This document shows positions 6,558 to 13,550 of a stretch of 18,636 nt of DNA, in pieces. The notes below the pieces were generated by a model. It was not told the origin of the DNA. It did not search any database and worked only from the letters and a program-made list of their open reading frames with translations. This stretch comes from Nitrososphaeraceae archaeon. GTDB lineage: Archaea > Thermoproteota > Nitrososphaeria > Nitrososphaerales > Nitrososphaeraceae. Within the stretch, counting starts at the first letter, position 1. The number at the start of each line of letters is the position of its first letter. Location of the stretch: the NCBI GenBank assembly GCA_025937665.1, contig JAICQW010000014.1, forward strand, positions 1 to 18,636, written 5' to 3'. Position numbers and translations under genes: made by a program.

Positions 6558-7424
6558 TTGATACTTAAAGGTCGTAAGTTGGTCGATCCACTAACATTTG
6601 TCTTGATTTCGATTCCATCAATGATTTTGTTGGGCCTTCGTCATGCACTTGATGCAGACCACATAACTGCAATAGATAACCTAGTCAGATTGCACAAAGT
6701 TGGTAGAAATTCCCAGTGGGTAGGCGCTGGATTTAGCATAGGTCATATGATAGCGGTTCTGGCTGAAATGATATTAATTATTTACGTTGTAGGCAACATA
6801 ACAAATGTTGAACAGCTGTCATTTCTGGGTGGAATAATAGGTGGCATTGCGTTAGGAGTGATCGGGGCCGTAAACATCTACTCAATGAAGAAATGGGGAA
6901 AAACAGGCTCGGCTATCCTCGCAAGCAAGGTTTTGTCCAAGTTGGGAATTATGAAACCTTTTAGTTCTGCTCTCATCACTGGAATAGTTTTTGGATTAGG
7001 ATTTGATACAGCTACTCAGATATCTGCAATTACCTTATCAGCTATAGCTTCAGCATCTCTTGGGGTCCAAGTAGCCTTAGTCCTTGCGGGATTTTTCGCA
7101 GTAGGTATGATCCCGATAGATACGTTAGACAGTTACTTATTGCGGTCCGCTTTTTCTAGAATATTCGGAAATGGAGGCTTCAGATATATGGCTTATTCAT
7201 TAAGTGCAGCTGCACTGGCCGTGGGAGCTATTGCTTCGTATGAAACAATAACCAACTCGGAAATATTACCAGATATTACCGGTCCTGTACTAGCAGTAAC
7301 AATAATCATAGTTTCCTTTGGCTATGCGTATGCTACGAATAGAAGACGGGGCATAAAGTCCGACCCTGGCTCAGCTTCACAAATAAAGGAACATCGGCAT
7401 GATAGGGAAGAGGAATACGATTAA
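6558..7424 (+). CDS. NiCoT-family nickel/cobalt permease
   Basis: 288 residues, with 7-8 predicted membrane spans. NiCoT permeases (HoxN/NixA type) import Ni2+ or Co2+ with high affinity. Signature I, RHALDADHI (residues 28-36), holds the H-x4-D-H metal-selecting motif (His29, Asp34, His35) followed by TAIDN. Signature II is FGLGFDTATQI (145-155), and GMIPIDTLDS (183-192) follows. Gln154 stands where the family usually has Glu (LGFDTATE). The C-terminus is hydrophilic with a few His (KEHRHD). Its position divergent from ureE makes nickel supply for urease the likely job. No ATG precedes the first span, so a TTG start (6558 or 6579) is needed. An ATG at residue 22 would cut off the first span. 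Confidence 0.93.
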   Translation: MILKGRKLVDPLTFVLISIPSMILLGLRHALDADHITAIDNLVRLHKVGRNSQWVGAGFSIGHMIAVLAEMILIIYVVGNITNVEQLSFLGGIIGGIALGVIGAVNIYSMKKWGKTGSAILASKVLSKLGIMKPFSSALITGIVFGLGFDTATQISAITLSAIASASLGVQVALVLAGFFAVGMIPIDTLDSYLLRSAFSRIFGNGGFRYMAYSLSAAALAVGAIASYETITNSEILPDITGPVLAVTIIIVSFGYAYATNRRRGIKSDPGSASQIKEHRHDREEEYD

Positions 7425-7619
7425 TAGATTTCCGAGTTTGAGCGCAGTTCAATTTGAATGTCGAATAAAGGTGAAGAAAATAAAAATTCAAAATAAAAAA
7501 CTACAGAACATTTGTTACTAATAAAGAAAATGATCTGACCTATGTCTGGGATCCCATCTTAAATAAAAGTGCAATGGCATACCCAAGAAAGGTATTGCCA
7601 ATCGAAATAAGTCTCTTAA

Positions 7620-8021
7620 TTAGTTGGCCTTTTCATCGTATTTTTCAGGATATGCATAACAGTAGACTACTTCATAATCTACTAAAGAGCCACCCAAGTC
7701 TTCAAAGAAGGTCAAGCATTGCTTAGTTTCTGGGTCCTCTAGTTTGTAAAAATCCCAATCCTTGTAGTCTTTGATATCATCAATTTCGCACTTTTCGGCA
7801 TCTATTTTTATGGATATTTCCTCTAATGTGTCTGATTTCTTACAATTTTTTTCTGATGGATTGTTGTCTCCGTGATTATCTCCTGGTAATTTATTTTTAA
7901 AATCATAATCCACTGCGTATACACCAGAAGTAAGTGATAGGACAAGCACCGCCAAGAACGAGATGCTGATATTTGTGAGTAATTTTGAGTTTATACCTAG
8001 CAAAAGTTTCCTGTTCATCAT
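7620..8021 (-). CDS. Exported Cys-containing hypothetical protein
   Basis: 133 residues. A basic N-terminus (MMNRK) is followed by a hydrophobic segment at about 18-36 ending GVYA-VDY, a good signal peptide. The mature part of about 97 residues is acidic, with four cysteines (NCKK, EKCEID, KQCLTF, YCYAY), compatible with two disulfides outside the cell. The middle has Asp/Lys/Trp-rich KDYKDWDFYKLEDPETKQC. I recognise no family. It is monocistronic. A TATA box about 27 bases upstream of the ATG predicts a leaderless mRNA. About 195 bp separate it from the convergent permease gene, and I see nothing in that stretch beyond AT-rich DNA. Confidence 0.75.
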   Translation of the reverse strand: MMNRKLLLGINSKLLTNISISFLAVLVLSLTSGVYAVDYDFKNKLPGDNHGDNNPSEKNCKKSDTLEEISIKIDAEKCEIDDIKDYKDWDFYKLEDPETKQCLTFFEDLGGSLVDYEVVYCYAYPEKYDEKAN

Positions 8022-8043
8022 TCAGTCTTAGTGTATTTTGACA

Positions 8044-8052
8044 CTATAAATT
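8044..8052 (-). promoter_or_regulatory. TATA box of the exported Cys protein gene
   Basis: Minus-strand AATTTATAG is centred about 27 bases upstream of the ATG at 8021. Confidence 0.45.
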
Positions 8053-8326
8053 AATTTCCCTTTTGACGATACAATCTGGATATATCGTTGGAGAAAAATT
8101 TACTCTCCTTCAAATAATTTAATAACACAAGCCCACTTTGAAATTATAAAATTTGGTAGTTTTTACAAATTTTGATATAAATTTTGCAATATTATTGTAT
8201 AGCGGTATCCTACTATTTCCTTGACATACATGATTTTTGTGGTAGTCCTGCCCTATAATTAATTCTCGTTAGTTAAATATTAATCTCAAAGTTAGTAACA
8301 ATATAGGTCAAGTATATTTCTATTAC
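8053..8326. other. AT-rich intergenic stretch, nothing recognised
   Basis: The gap of about 300 bp between two exported-protein genes on the same strand is very AT-rich and has no ORF with coding character on either strand. The only signal seen is the TATA box at its left end. The spacing suggests that the two genes are transcribed separately. Confidence 0.4.
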
Positions 8327-8830
8327 TTAAGGAAATGGCAATTCGAATTTTCTATCGTCTTTGGATTCTTTGTCTTTATCTGAAGAATTGTCATCGTCTG
8401 ATCCATCCTTGTCACTGTCATCGTTGTTGCTATTTGAAGAGTCATCATTGTTGTTGCTATTTGAAGAGTCATCATTGTTGTTGCTATTTGAAGAGTCATC
8501 ATTGTTGTTGCTATTTGAAGAGTCATCATTGTTGTTGCTATTGTCATTGGCAGAATCATCATTTGCAATAGAAGTATCATCATTGTTGGTATTCGCGGAT
8601 GCATCAGCACCAGCTTGTGATGGATTATTCTCATTCACACTGTTAGAAGAGGCTTGGCTTTTGAAAGGGTCTGAATTATCCGTTTGTACTACAGAATTAG
8701 CACTACTTGTTTCACTCTCTACAGAACTATTATTGGTGGAAGTTTGACCATTTACGAATGATGTCCCATAGATGCTAAGAAATACGAATACAGCACTTAG
8801 CCCTACAAGCAACACGAAATTGATTCTCAT
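8327..8830 (-). CDS. Exported acidic Asp/Ser/Asn repeat protein
   Basis: 167 residues. Residues 1-28 are a signal peptide (MRINFVLLVG, hydrophobic core, FVNG-Q). The mature chain is almost wholly Ser, Asn, Asp, Thr and Gln, hence disordered and strongly acidic. Residues about 95-135 are a tandem nonapeptide DDSSNSNNN repeated four times with partial copies, coming from a perfect 27-bp DNA repeat. The end is charged (DKDKESKDD) and closes in KFELPFP. No domain is seen. A surface spacer, a cation-binding coat component or a glycosylation target are possible roles (inference). AGGTGG lies four bases before the ATG, a rare clear Shine-Dalgarno here. This frame, not the overlapping ones, has the signal peptide. 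Confidence 0.8.
   Translation of the reverse strand: MRINFVLLVGLSAVFVFLSIYGTSFVNGQTSTNNSSVESETSSANSVVQTDNSDPFKSQASSNSVNENNPSQAGADASANTNNDDTSIANDDSANDNSNNNDDSSNSNNNDDSSNSNNNDDSSNSNNNDDSSNSNNDDSDKDGSDDDNSSDKDKESKDDRKFELPFP
8417..8541 (-). repeat. 27-bp tandem repeat (microsatellite-like, in frame)
   Basis: Three perfect 27-bp copies begin at 8441, 8468 and 8495. A 24-bp partial copy flanks them at 8417 and another partial copy follows from 8522. The period is nine codons, so slippage would lengthen or shorten the protein without breaking the frame. Confidence 0.85.
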
Positions 8831-8834
8831 AATT

Positions 8835-8871
8835 CCACCTGATTACATTTGATCACTGCACTATATTAAAT
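8835..8871 (-). promoter_or_regulatory. TATA box and Shine-Dalgarno of the acidic repeat gene
   Basis: Minus-strand TTTAATATAG (8861-8870) predicts transcription from about 8840. AGGTGG (8835-8840) follows directly, four bases before the ATG at 8830. Confidence 0.4.
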
Positions 8872-8999
8872 TAATGAATTTAAATAGCATCGACTAGAAA
8901 ATTAGTCTATTAGTTTTATACTGAAAAATGTACTAGATAAGAAATTGGATTGAAAACTCATGTTTGATAAAATATTGATACTATGATTAGTAAATAGCT

Positions 9000-9095
9000 A
9001 TGAATTTGAGCCTAGGAATCTACTTTTGTGCCAATAGTTGTGCATCGTTAGTATCAAATAAATGGATGAACGAATATGTTATAGGCAATCTTTAA
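9000..9095 (+). CDS. Possible 31-residue small ORF
   Basis: In the 367-bp gap between minus-strand genes, an ATG at 9000 opens 31 codons on the plus strand (MNLSLGIYFCANSC, then ASLVSNKWMNEYV, then IGNL). An AT-rich element (ATAAAATATT near 8968-8977) lies about 27 bases upstream, as for a leaderless transcript. No family is known and chance is likely. The rest of this gap shows nothing else I can support. Confidence 0.2.
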   Translation: MNLSLGIYFCANSCASLVSNKWMNEYVIGNL

Positions 9096-9197
9096 AGATC
9101 CTCCCTTCGCATTATAGAGTAAAGAGGATATTACCATATATGGGTAAATACAATCAATTAACTATGATGACAAACAAAATCGCTTTTGTTTCTGTCA

Positions 9198-10559
9198 CTA
9201 TTTCTTACCTATTTTGAGCTCGTTCATAACCACGCTCATATAATCTCGAAGATCATCTTCAGTAAGTGAGGCTTCCATTCCACTATTTTCCTTCATCTCA
9301 TAAGATGTTTTCTTGGCGATGATGAGCACGCATGTCTGTAACTCTTTCTCCATCTGTGCAGTTCCTATGCTATCTAACAACTTGGATTGCTCCAATACTG
9401 ATTCTCTAATTGTTTTTCGTAAGGTCAAATCCTGTGATAACGTAACAGCAGAGGAGTATAGTCCAACATATATCAGATATGTTGAAAGACCCGTAAATGC
9501 TACAGAAACAAGGCCGAATGGTGGGTAAGCTGCTTGAGATACTGTAGCAGATCCAGCTAAATAGAAAATAAACATTCCATAAGCAGCAAGTATCAAATAG
9601 TGTCTGATAGCTGTTCCACGCCTTAAGGTTCTTGCGATAGAAAGAAATGCAGCCCCAAAAACTAATCCTGCAAAAATAGAAGCCGTAGATATCATAAGAA
9701 TATTGTTCATAATTTCGGTATCAGTGTTCCCGGTCGGACTAAGAAACCCAAGAATATACAAAGGATAAGATATCAGATAAATAAACGCAAAACCCATGAT
9801 GCCCCAAAATTTGACCTTACCTATTTTCTCTACATAAGGTCGCAATAGGATTACTGCACTAATCCAGGTCAGAATATACGCAATTGTAGATGATAACTGA
9901 TTTACTGCACCAACCTGACTTACCAGACTTTCCGGTTCAAAATCTGGGAAAAAAGCAACATCTGTAGACAGTATTATGGGATTTTGTTCCTGCAGCCAGA
10001 TAAGATAGTTGGTAAGACCAGAGGCTCCATTAATGACATAGGCGACCATTGAAAGGCCTAGAATTAAAATCAGAATTTTGCTCTGAAGTTCATTATGAGA
10101 AGCTATTGATTTGTACCAACTAAAAAAAGCATGAGCCAATAAAATCATAGTCACAATCCACAGCCCATAGCTTATGGTAAGGGTTACTGCAAGACTAAGA
10201 GTATGGTATTGCATAGTAGTCAATACTTGCAGGACTACTATTGCAGAAATTACAATTAATGTGTATTGAGCGATTGTTACCAATTTATGAGTCCTGGCAA
10301 GATGTAAGAATTTGGCTCCGCTTTTTTCACCTATTTTCTTAACGTATGCTAGAATAATTACACTGGTAATCGCGAATATTACTGCAGTACTGACAAAGAG
10401 CGATATTCCCTCATTAGATGAGATTATGTTTGGAATAAAATCAGACACAAGTCCAAATTCATAGTCTATTAGTATGATTACAGTGACAACGACAAAAAGT
10501 AATAATAGCTTGCTATTGTCTAGTGTTGAAGCAGTTTCTAAAAGCACATTCCGGACCAT
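9198..10559 (-). CDS. Polytopic membrane protein with C-terminal cytoplasmic domain
   Basis: 453 residues with roughly ten hydrophobic spans between residue 17 and about 370 (for example near 17-35, 53-71, 95-112, 120-143, 161-180, 250-275 and 345-370). A soluble tail of about 80 residues follows. The tail begins with a predicted helix (TLRKTIRESVLEQSKLLDSI) and ends in an acidic helical segment. An extracytoplasmic loop near 190-215 is rich in Pro/Phe/Asp. I do not recognise a transporter or enzyme signature. The layout (membrane sensor-like region, helix, small cytoplasmic domain) suggests signalling or an archaeal conserved membrane protein of unknown function. It is a single gene. TATATATG lies only about 12 bases before the ATG, too close for a standard promoter. 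Confidence 0.75.
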   Translation of the reverse strand: MVRNVLLETASTLDNSKLLLLFVVVTVIILIDYEFGLVSDFIPNIISSNEGISLFVSTAVIFAITSVIILAYVKKIGEKSGAKFLHLARTHKLVTIAQYTLIVISAIVVLQVLTTMQYHTLSLAVTLTISYGLWIVTMILLAHAFFSWYKSIASHNELQSKILILILGLSMVAYVINGASGLTNYLIWLQEQNPIILSTDVAFFPDFEPESLVSQVGAVNQLSSTIAYILTWISAVILLRPYVEKIGKVKFWGIMGFAFIYLISYPLYILGFLSPTGNTDTEIMNNILMISTASIFAGLVFGAAFLSIARTLRRGTAIRHYLILAAYGMFIFYLAGSATVSQAAYPPFGLVSVAFTGLSTYLIYVGLYSSAVTLSQDLTLRKTIRESVLEQSKLLDSIGTAQMEKELQTCVLIIAKKTSYEMKENSGMEASLTEDDLRDYMSVVMNELKIGKK

Positions 10560-10847
10560 TTTTTGCCCGCATATATAGATGGGGTCTGGTTAATAAGGAA
10601 GACCTTGCTTTGAATTATTCAATCGTATAGTTAATAGGAGTATCATGAATACATGTTTCAACGAGATTTGTATCTAATCATGTTATCCTATTATGGTAAC
10701 TTTCCAAATAGGAGAGCGTTTGTGAATTGAAGGATAATTTAATCTATTTGTTGTGAAATATCCACATCTAATTATAGTTAACCTTAGTAGCGATTAATAC
10801 CAAGTTGGGTAAGAAGACTAATTAGGATGTTTTGCGAATAAAGCTAT
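10560..10847. other. Intergenic region, nothing recognised
   Basis: The roughly 290-bp gap between the membrane-protein gene (minus) and the broken VOC gene (plus) holds no frame longer than about 20 codons with coding character and no tRNA-like or strong inverted-repeat structure. It should contain both divergent promoters, but none is convincing. Confidence 0.4.
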
Positions 10848-11245
10848 ATGTCGACTATGATACACTTTGAAATACCGGCTGATGATCTCGAAAGGTCAAA
10901 AAAATTTCTACAGTGATATGTTTGGATGGAAGTTTGAAAAATTTACATTCCCGGATGGAATGGATAATCTAATGATTATAACCACCGATGAGCAAGGGAA
11001 AGGCTATTGGTGGAGGAATGATAAAGAGGCAGGATCCCCCAACATGTAGTGACAAACTATATTGGCGTAAAATCAGTAGATGAATACTCTGCCAAGATAT
11101 CTCAATCAGGAGGAAAGGTAATAATGTCAAAAAAAGCCGTTCCAGGATGGGCTATTTTGCTATATGTCTTGATACCGAGAACAATAGCTTTGGGATTTGG
11201 GAAACTGATCCCAATGCAAAAAATAACGGAATTGACTTGAGTTGA
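10848..11245 (+). pseudogene. VOC/glyoxalase-family gene with three frame changes
   Basis: Three frames joined give a typical vicinal-oxygen-chelate protein of about 125 residues. Frame A from the ATG at 10848 reads MSTMIHFEIPADDLERSKKF. A one-base gain in the A7-T3 run near 10909 moves to frame B (YSDMFGWKFEKF, then PDGMDNLMIITTDEQGKGYWW), which stops at 11047. Frame C resumes with VTNYIGVKSVDEYSAKI and SGGKVIMSKKAVPG. A one-base loss near 11147 then restores GYFAICLDTENNSFGIWETD and ends at 11245. VOC proteins act in glyoxalase, dioxygenase or antibiotic-resistance chemistry, and the substrate here cannot be told. The flanking residues are well conserved, so decay is recent, or the sequence has indel errors (two sites lie at or near short homopolymers). 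Confidence 0.88.
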
Positions 11246-11504
11246 ATTCAACAAGGAATTTCGAAAACACTCAAAAATATCTAAATACGATAATAAGTAT
11301 CTGAACATTTCTTAGTAATTTCAAGATATATTTGAGAGATCTTGAAGAAAAGTTAATGAGCTAGATTTTTCTTGGGTTATAGATTAAAATACTCCGATAC
11401 CGGATCATATTTGTGATCATTACTAATTTACATATCTTTACTGCGATGGTTCCTGAATTCCAGAATTTTGAAACTCAATATCAAGTAAGAGGAGAGTTCT
11501 AGGA

Positions 11505-11756
11505 ATGAACATTACAGATTCTGAAGCTCCATATGAAATAACTGCGAAAACCTGTGGATGTAAAGACAATGACAGAAAAGTGATATATTCATTTGTCGAG
11601 TCTTTTCACAATTTATCTAAAGACAAGAAGGATATAATAGTATCAGAAATAGACGCCTGTGAAAGACTGAGAAAGTATGCGCGAGATGATCTTGACAAGC
11701 AAGTAATAGAAGCAGAAATTTCTGATCTAAAGATGGCATTAGATCTCTTGACATAA
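11505..11756 (+). CDS. Small hypothetical protein with CGC motif
   Basis: 83 residues. Residues 1-15 are polar, then TCGCKD (16-21) gives two close cysteines, and the rest (28-83) is strongly helical and charged: VIYSFVESFHNLSKDKKDI, then ACERLRKYARDDLDK, then EAEISDLKMALDLL. There is no signal peptide, so it is probably cytoplasmic. A purine-rich GAGGAGAG lies about 10 bases before the ATG, so unlike many neighbours it seems to use a leadered mRNA. I recognise no family. The gap of about 260 bp before it shows nothing else. Coding character is good (helical periodicity, normal composition). Confidence 0.65.
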   Translation: MNITDSEAPYEITAKTCGCKDNDRKVIYSFVESFHNLSKDKKDIIVSEIDACERLRKYARDDLDKQVIEAEISDLKMALDLLT

Positions 11757-11832
11757 TTTACGGAGATGTTGTATATCCACAAGATATCGTCCTCGGCTTG
11801 CAGTAGAAATTACTGATTATTAGAAATTAAGC

Positions 11833-11840
11833 TTAAATAA
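11833..11840 (+). promoter_or_regulatory. TATA box of the PsbP-like gene
   Basis: TTAAATAA is centred 27 bases before the TTG at 11864. This supports both a leaderless mRNA and the TTG start. Confidence 0.5.
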
Positions 11841-11863
11841 TACCAATTGAATTCAAAGAATAT

Positions 11864-12460
11864 TTGAAATCCAATAATGTCGTAATTGCAACAGTTCTTT
11901 TTTTGTTCCTAATGTTTGTTGCCTCAAATGGTAATAATATTAAATTATATGGACAAGTGGTCGACAGGACCTATGTTAATGAAAACTGCGGGGTATCAAT
12001 AAATTATCCTTCAGATTGGAAATTAGAAGAGAAAATACAGAATGATGCAAGACTTCCTGTAAATCACATTGTTGAGTTCCAACCAAACAATGAAGAGGAT
12101 TCGATGGCCATTGTAGGAATTGAGTTGAATGATATTTCCCACCTACCAGACAGAACGCTTGAGAGCATAAAAACTAGTGAAGAGAATAATATTACTATGG
12201 GAGGGACAGGAATCATCGAAACCTCCGAAACCATTTCCATTGCAGGTTATGACGCCCAAAAAATAGTATATACTGTACTTGGAGAAAACAACGATAGATT
12301 GAAGAAAATGGAAATTGACGTGCCTGCATATAATAGAGAATATAAAATAACCTTTGATACTAGCGGAAGTTCACTTTATCAAAAATATATTTCTACGGTG
12401 GAAGAAATGATTGGGACATTTAAGATAAATGAACCAACGTTTGAAGAAATAGCTTGCTAA
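11864..12460 (+). CDS. Exported PsbP-like protein
   Basis: 198 residues. A hydrophobic segment at residues 5-22 (VVIATVLFLFLMFVAS) is a signal peptide or membrane anchor. The mature part has the PsbP/MOG1-like pattern: a start CGVSINYPSDWKLEE, a middle strand VEFQPNNEEDSMAIVGIEL, then GYDAQKIVYTV, and an end Y-K-I-T-F, TSGSSLYQKYISTVEEMI, GTFKI. This fold is common in archaeal exported proteins of unknown role and does not imply photosystem function. The start is TTG. No in-frame ATG precedes the signal segment, and a TATA box sits 27 bases upstream. It ends 18 bp from the convergent membrane-protein gene. A T7 run at 12484-12490, inside that gene's Lys codons, may terminate it. Confidence 0.8.
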   Translation: MKSNNVVIATVLFLFLMFVASNGNNIKLYGQVVDRTYVNENCGVSINYPSDWKLEEKIQNDARLPVNHIVEFQPNNEEDSMAIVGIELNDISHLPDRTLESIKTSEENNITMGGTGIIETSETISIAGYDAQKIVYTVLGENNDRLKKMEIDVPAYNREYKITFDTSGSSLYQKYISTVEEMIGTFKINEPTFEEIAC

Positions 12461-12478
12461 TAGCAAAAATTCATGAAC

Positions 12479-12985
12479 TTACCTTTTTTTCTTCCTAATG
12501 ACTTTATAAAATAGGTCGGCCATCACCGGGAGCTCTAGGTAATCTATGAGAATGGCTATCCATGAAAGTAACACGGGGAGTTCTACGAAACTGGAATTGA
12601 AAAAGCTATCATATACAACTTCATCAGTGATCCAGAAAATATGAATAACCTGTACTGCTAGCAGTCCTAAGAATAGATAACTCTTTTTGGCGCTGGATCT
12701 ATTCTTGCGTATACAGTACCCATAGAAAATTAGACCGGATATTAGCGCCGGAATTTCTATGTAGTCTATTAATACAAAAATCGGTAAGAGACTTTTGGGT
12801 GCCAAGAAGTAACTCTTCGCAAATAACTTTTGAAGAACTACATCAGTCGTTAGCCAGTATAAATGAAGTATTTGAAGAGCTATAAGGGAAAATGTTATCT
12901 TTAAATTTAGATTTTCGTAACGACGATAGAAATTAATAAATTTCCCTACTAGATCAACGCTTGAGTCAGACCCAAAAGTCATCAT
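12479..12985 (-). CDS. Four-helix membrane protein made of two copies of one unit
   Basis: 168 residues, four hydrophobic spans, no signal peptide. The two halves are clear duplicates. Unit 1 (about 36-92) has LQILHLYWLTTDVV and LIDYIEIPALISGLIFYGY. Unit 2 (about 110-163) has VQVIHIFWITDEVV and LIDYLELPVMADLFYKV. Matching residues are His41/His115, Trp44/Trp118, Asp48 with Asp121/Glu122, and D-Y-x-E-x-P at 74-79 and 148-153. His and acidic residues conserved inside membrane helices suggest a cofactor, metal or ion site, which is an inference. The C-terminus is a run of Lys. The ATG at 12982 fits the TATA box slightly better than that at 12985. A 14-bp palindrome lies just upstream of the TATA box. 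Family not recognised. Confidence 0.78.
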   Translation of the reverse strand: MMTFGSDSSVDLVGKFINFYRRYENLNLKITFSLIALQILHLYWLTTDVVLQKLFAKSYFLAPKSLLPIFVLIDYIEIPALISGLIFYGYCIRKNRSSAKKSYLFLGLLAVQVIHIFWITDEVVYDSFFNSSFVELPVLLSWIAILIDYLELPVMADLFYKVIRKKKR

Positions 12986-13000
12986 GGGAGTGTATGCGGC

Positions 13001-13025
13001 ATAATATAAGTAGATCTCGAGATCT
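13001..13025 (-). promoter_or_regulatory. TATA box with adjacent 14-bp perfect palindrome
   Basis: Minus-strand CTTATATTAT (13001-13010) is placed to start transcription at about 12980. Directly upstream, AGATCTCGAGATCT (13012-13025) is a perfect 14-bp palindrome at the BRE position, where a bound dimeric repressor or activator would act. Confidence 0.5.
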
Positions 13026-13158
13026 GTTGGAAGACTATATTAGTGTTGTCGATGTCATTTTGTTAATTTTAATCATAATCCTAATAAAAAATTTCATGTT
13101 TTTACCGAATTTTTTGTAACATAGGTCATCGTGACTATACGAATGCATTAGAGAAATC

Positions 13159-13167
13159 TTATATAAG
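13159..13167 (+). promoter_or_regulatory. TATA box of the HhH mini-protein gene
   Basis: TTATATAAG is centred 24 bases before the ATG at 13187. This favours that ATG over the TTG six bases upstream. Confidence 0.6.
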
Positions 13168-13186
13168 ATAGATACTATTATTGTAC

Positions 13187-13405
13187 ATGTTATTTAGACA
13201 CGGCATAAAATCATTAGCTATTCCAGATATTCTGAAAGACTTAATTTTAAAGCATTCCCTGAACAAAAAACAAATTCTTAACATGAAGGTAGATGACCTA
13301 GCCTCTGTCCTAAAATGTGATTTTGAAACCGCCAAAATAATTCAAAATTCAGTAAGAAATTCTTCAAACAAGTCAATGTTGCATGAAATGACTGAGCTCG
13401 CCTAG
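13187..13405 (+). CDS. Small helix-hairpin-helix-like protein
   Basis: 72 residues from the ATG at 13187 (MLFRHGIKSLAIPDIL). The TATA box predicts a leaderless start here, and a TTG two codons earlier is less likely. Residues about 15-60 read as three to four helices with the pattern of a helix-hairpin-helix or RadA/Rad51 N-terminal-like domain: LKDLILKHSLNKKQILNM, then KVDDLASVLKCDFETA, then KIIQNSVRN. Such domains bind DNA backbone without sequence preference or mediate protein contacts. No catalytic domain is attached. It may be an accessory factor in DNA handling, which I infer only from the fold-like pattern. It is a single gene, with T-rich DNA about 40 bases after the stop. Confidence 0.68.
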   Translation: MLFRHGIKSLAIPDILKDLILKHSLNKKQILNMKVDDLASVLKCDFETAKIIQNSVRNSSNKSMLHEMTELA

Positions 13406-13445
13406 AAAAGGTCATTACTTTCAACCAAGATGGTTAATTAAGCAT

Positions 13446-13462
13446 CTTTATTTTATTTTTTT
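13446..13462 (+). terminator. T-rich terminator after the HhH mini-protein
   Basis: T-rich DNA ending in a run of seven T on the plus strand lies 40-57 bases beyond the stop at 13405. No stem is evident. Confidence 0.35.
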
Positions 13463-13550
13463 GGAAAGCTATTTCTTGAGATAATTTCGCCTATATTAAT
13501 TACTTATTCTAGAATAATATAGCAATTGTCTGAAGAAGGAGTTTCTTAAA

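Noticed and set aside
8417..8541. 27-bp repeats as CRISPR or binding-site array
   Set aside because: There are no spacers. The repeats are head-to-tail, in frame and encode a nonapeptide.
8323..8747. Other open frames over the acidic repeat gene (Met/Thr-rich minus frame, Leu/Ser/Glu- and Cys/His-rich plus frames)
   Set aside because: The low-complexity repeat keeps all frames open. Only one frame has a signal peptide, a Shine-Dalgarno and a TATA box.
8890..8905. GACTA...TAGTC hairpin as terminator
   Set aside because: The stem is only five pairs, it has no clear T-run, and it lies upstream of the acidic repeat gene, not downstream.
10569..10577. TATATATG as promoter of the polytopic membrane protein
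   Set aside because: It is only about 12 bases from the ATG, and no downstream in-frame start is available, so the spacing does not fit.
11102..11308. Minus-strand open frame across the VOC region
   Set aside because: It lies opposite a recognisable though broken VOC gene and shows no motif.
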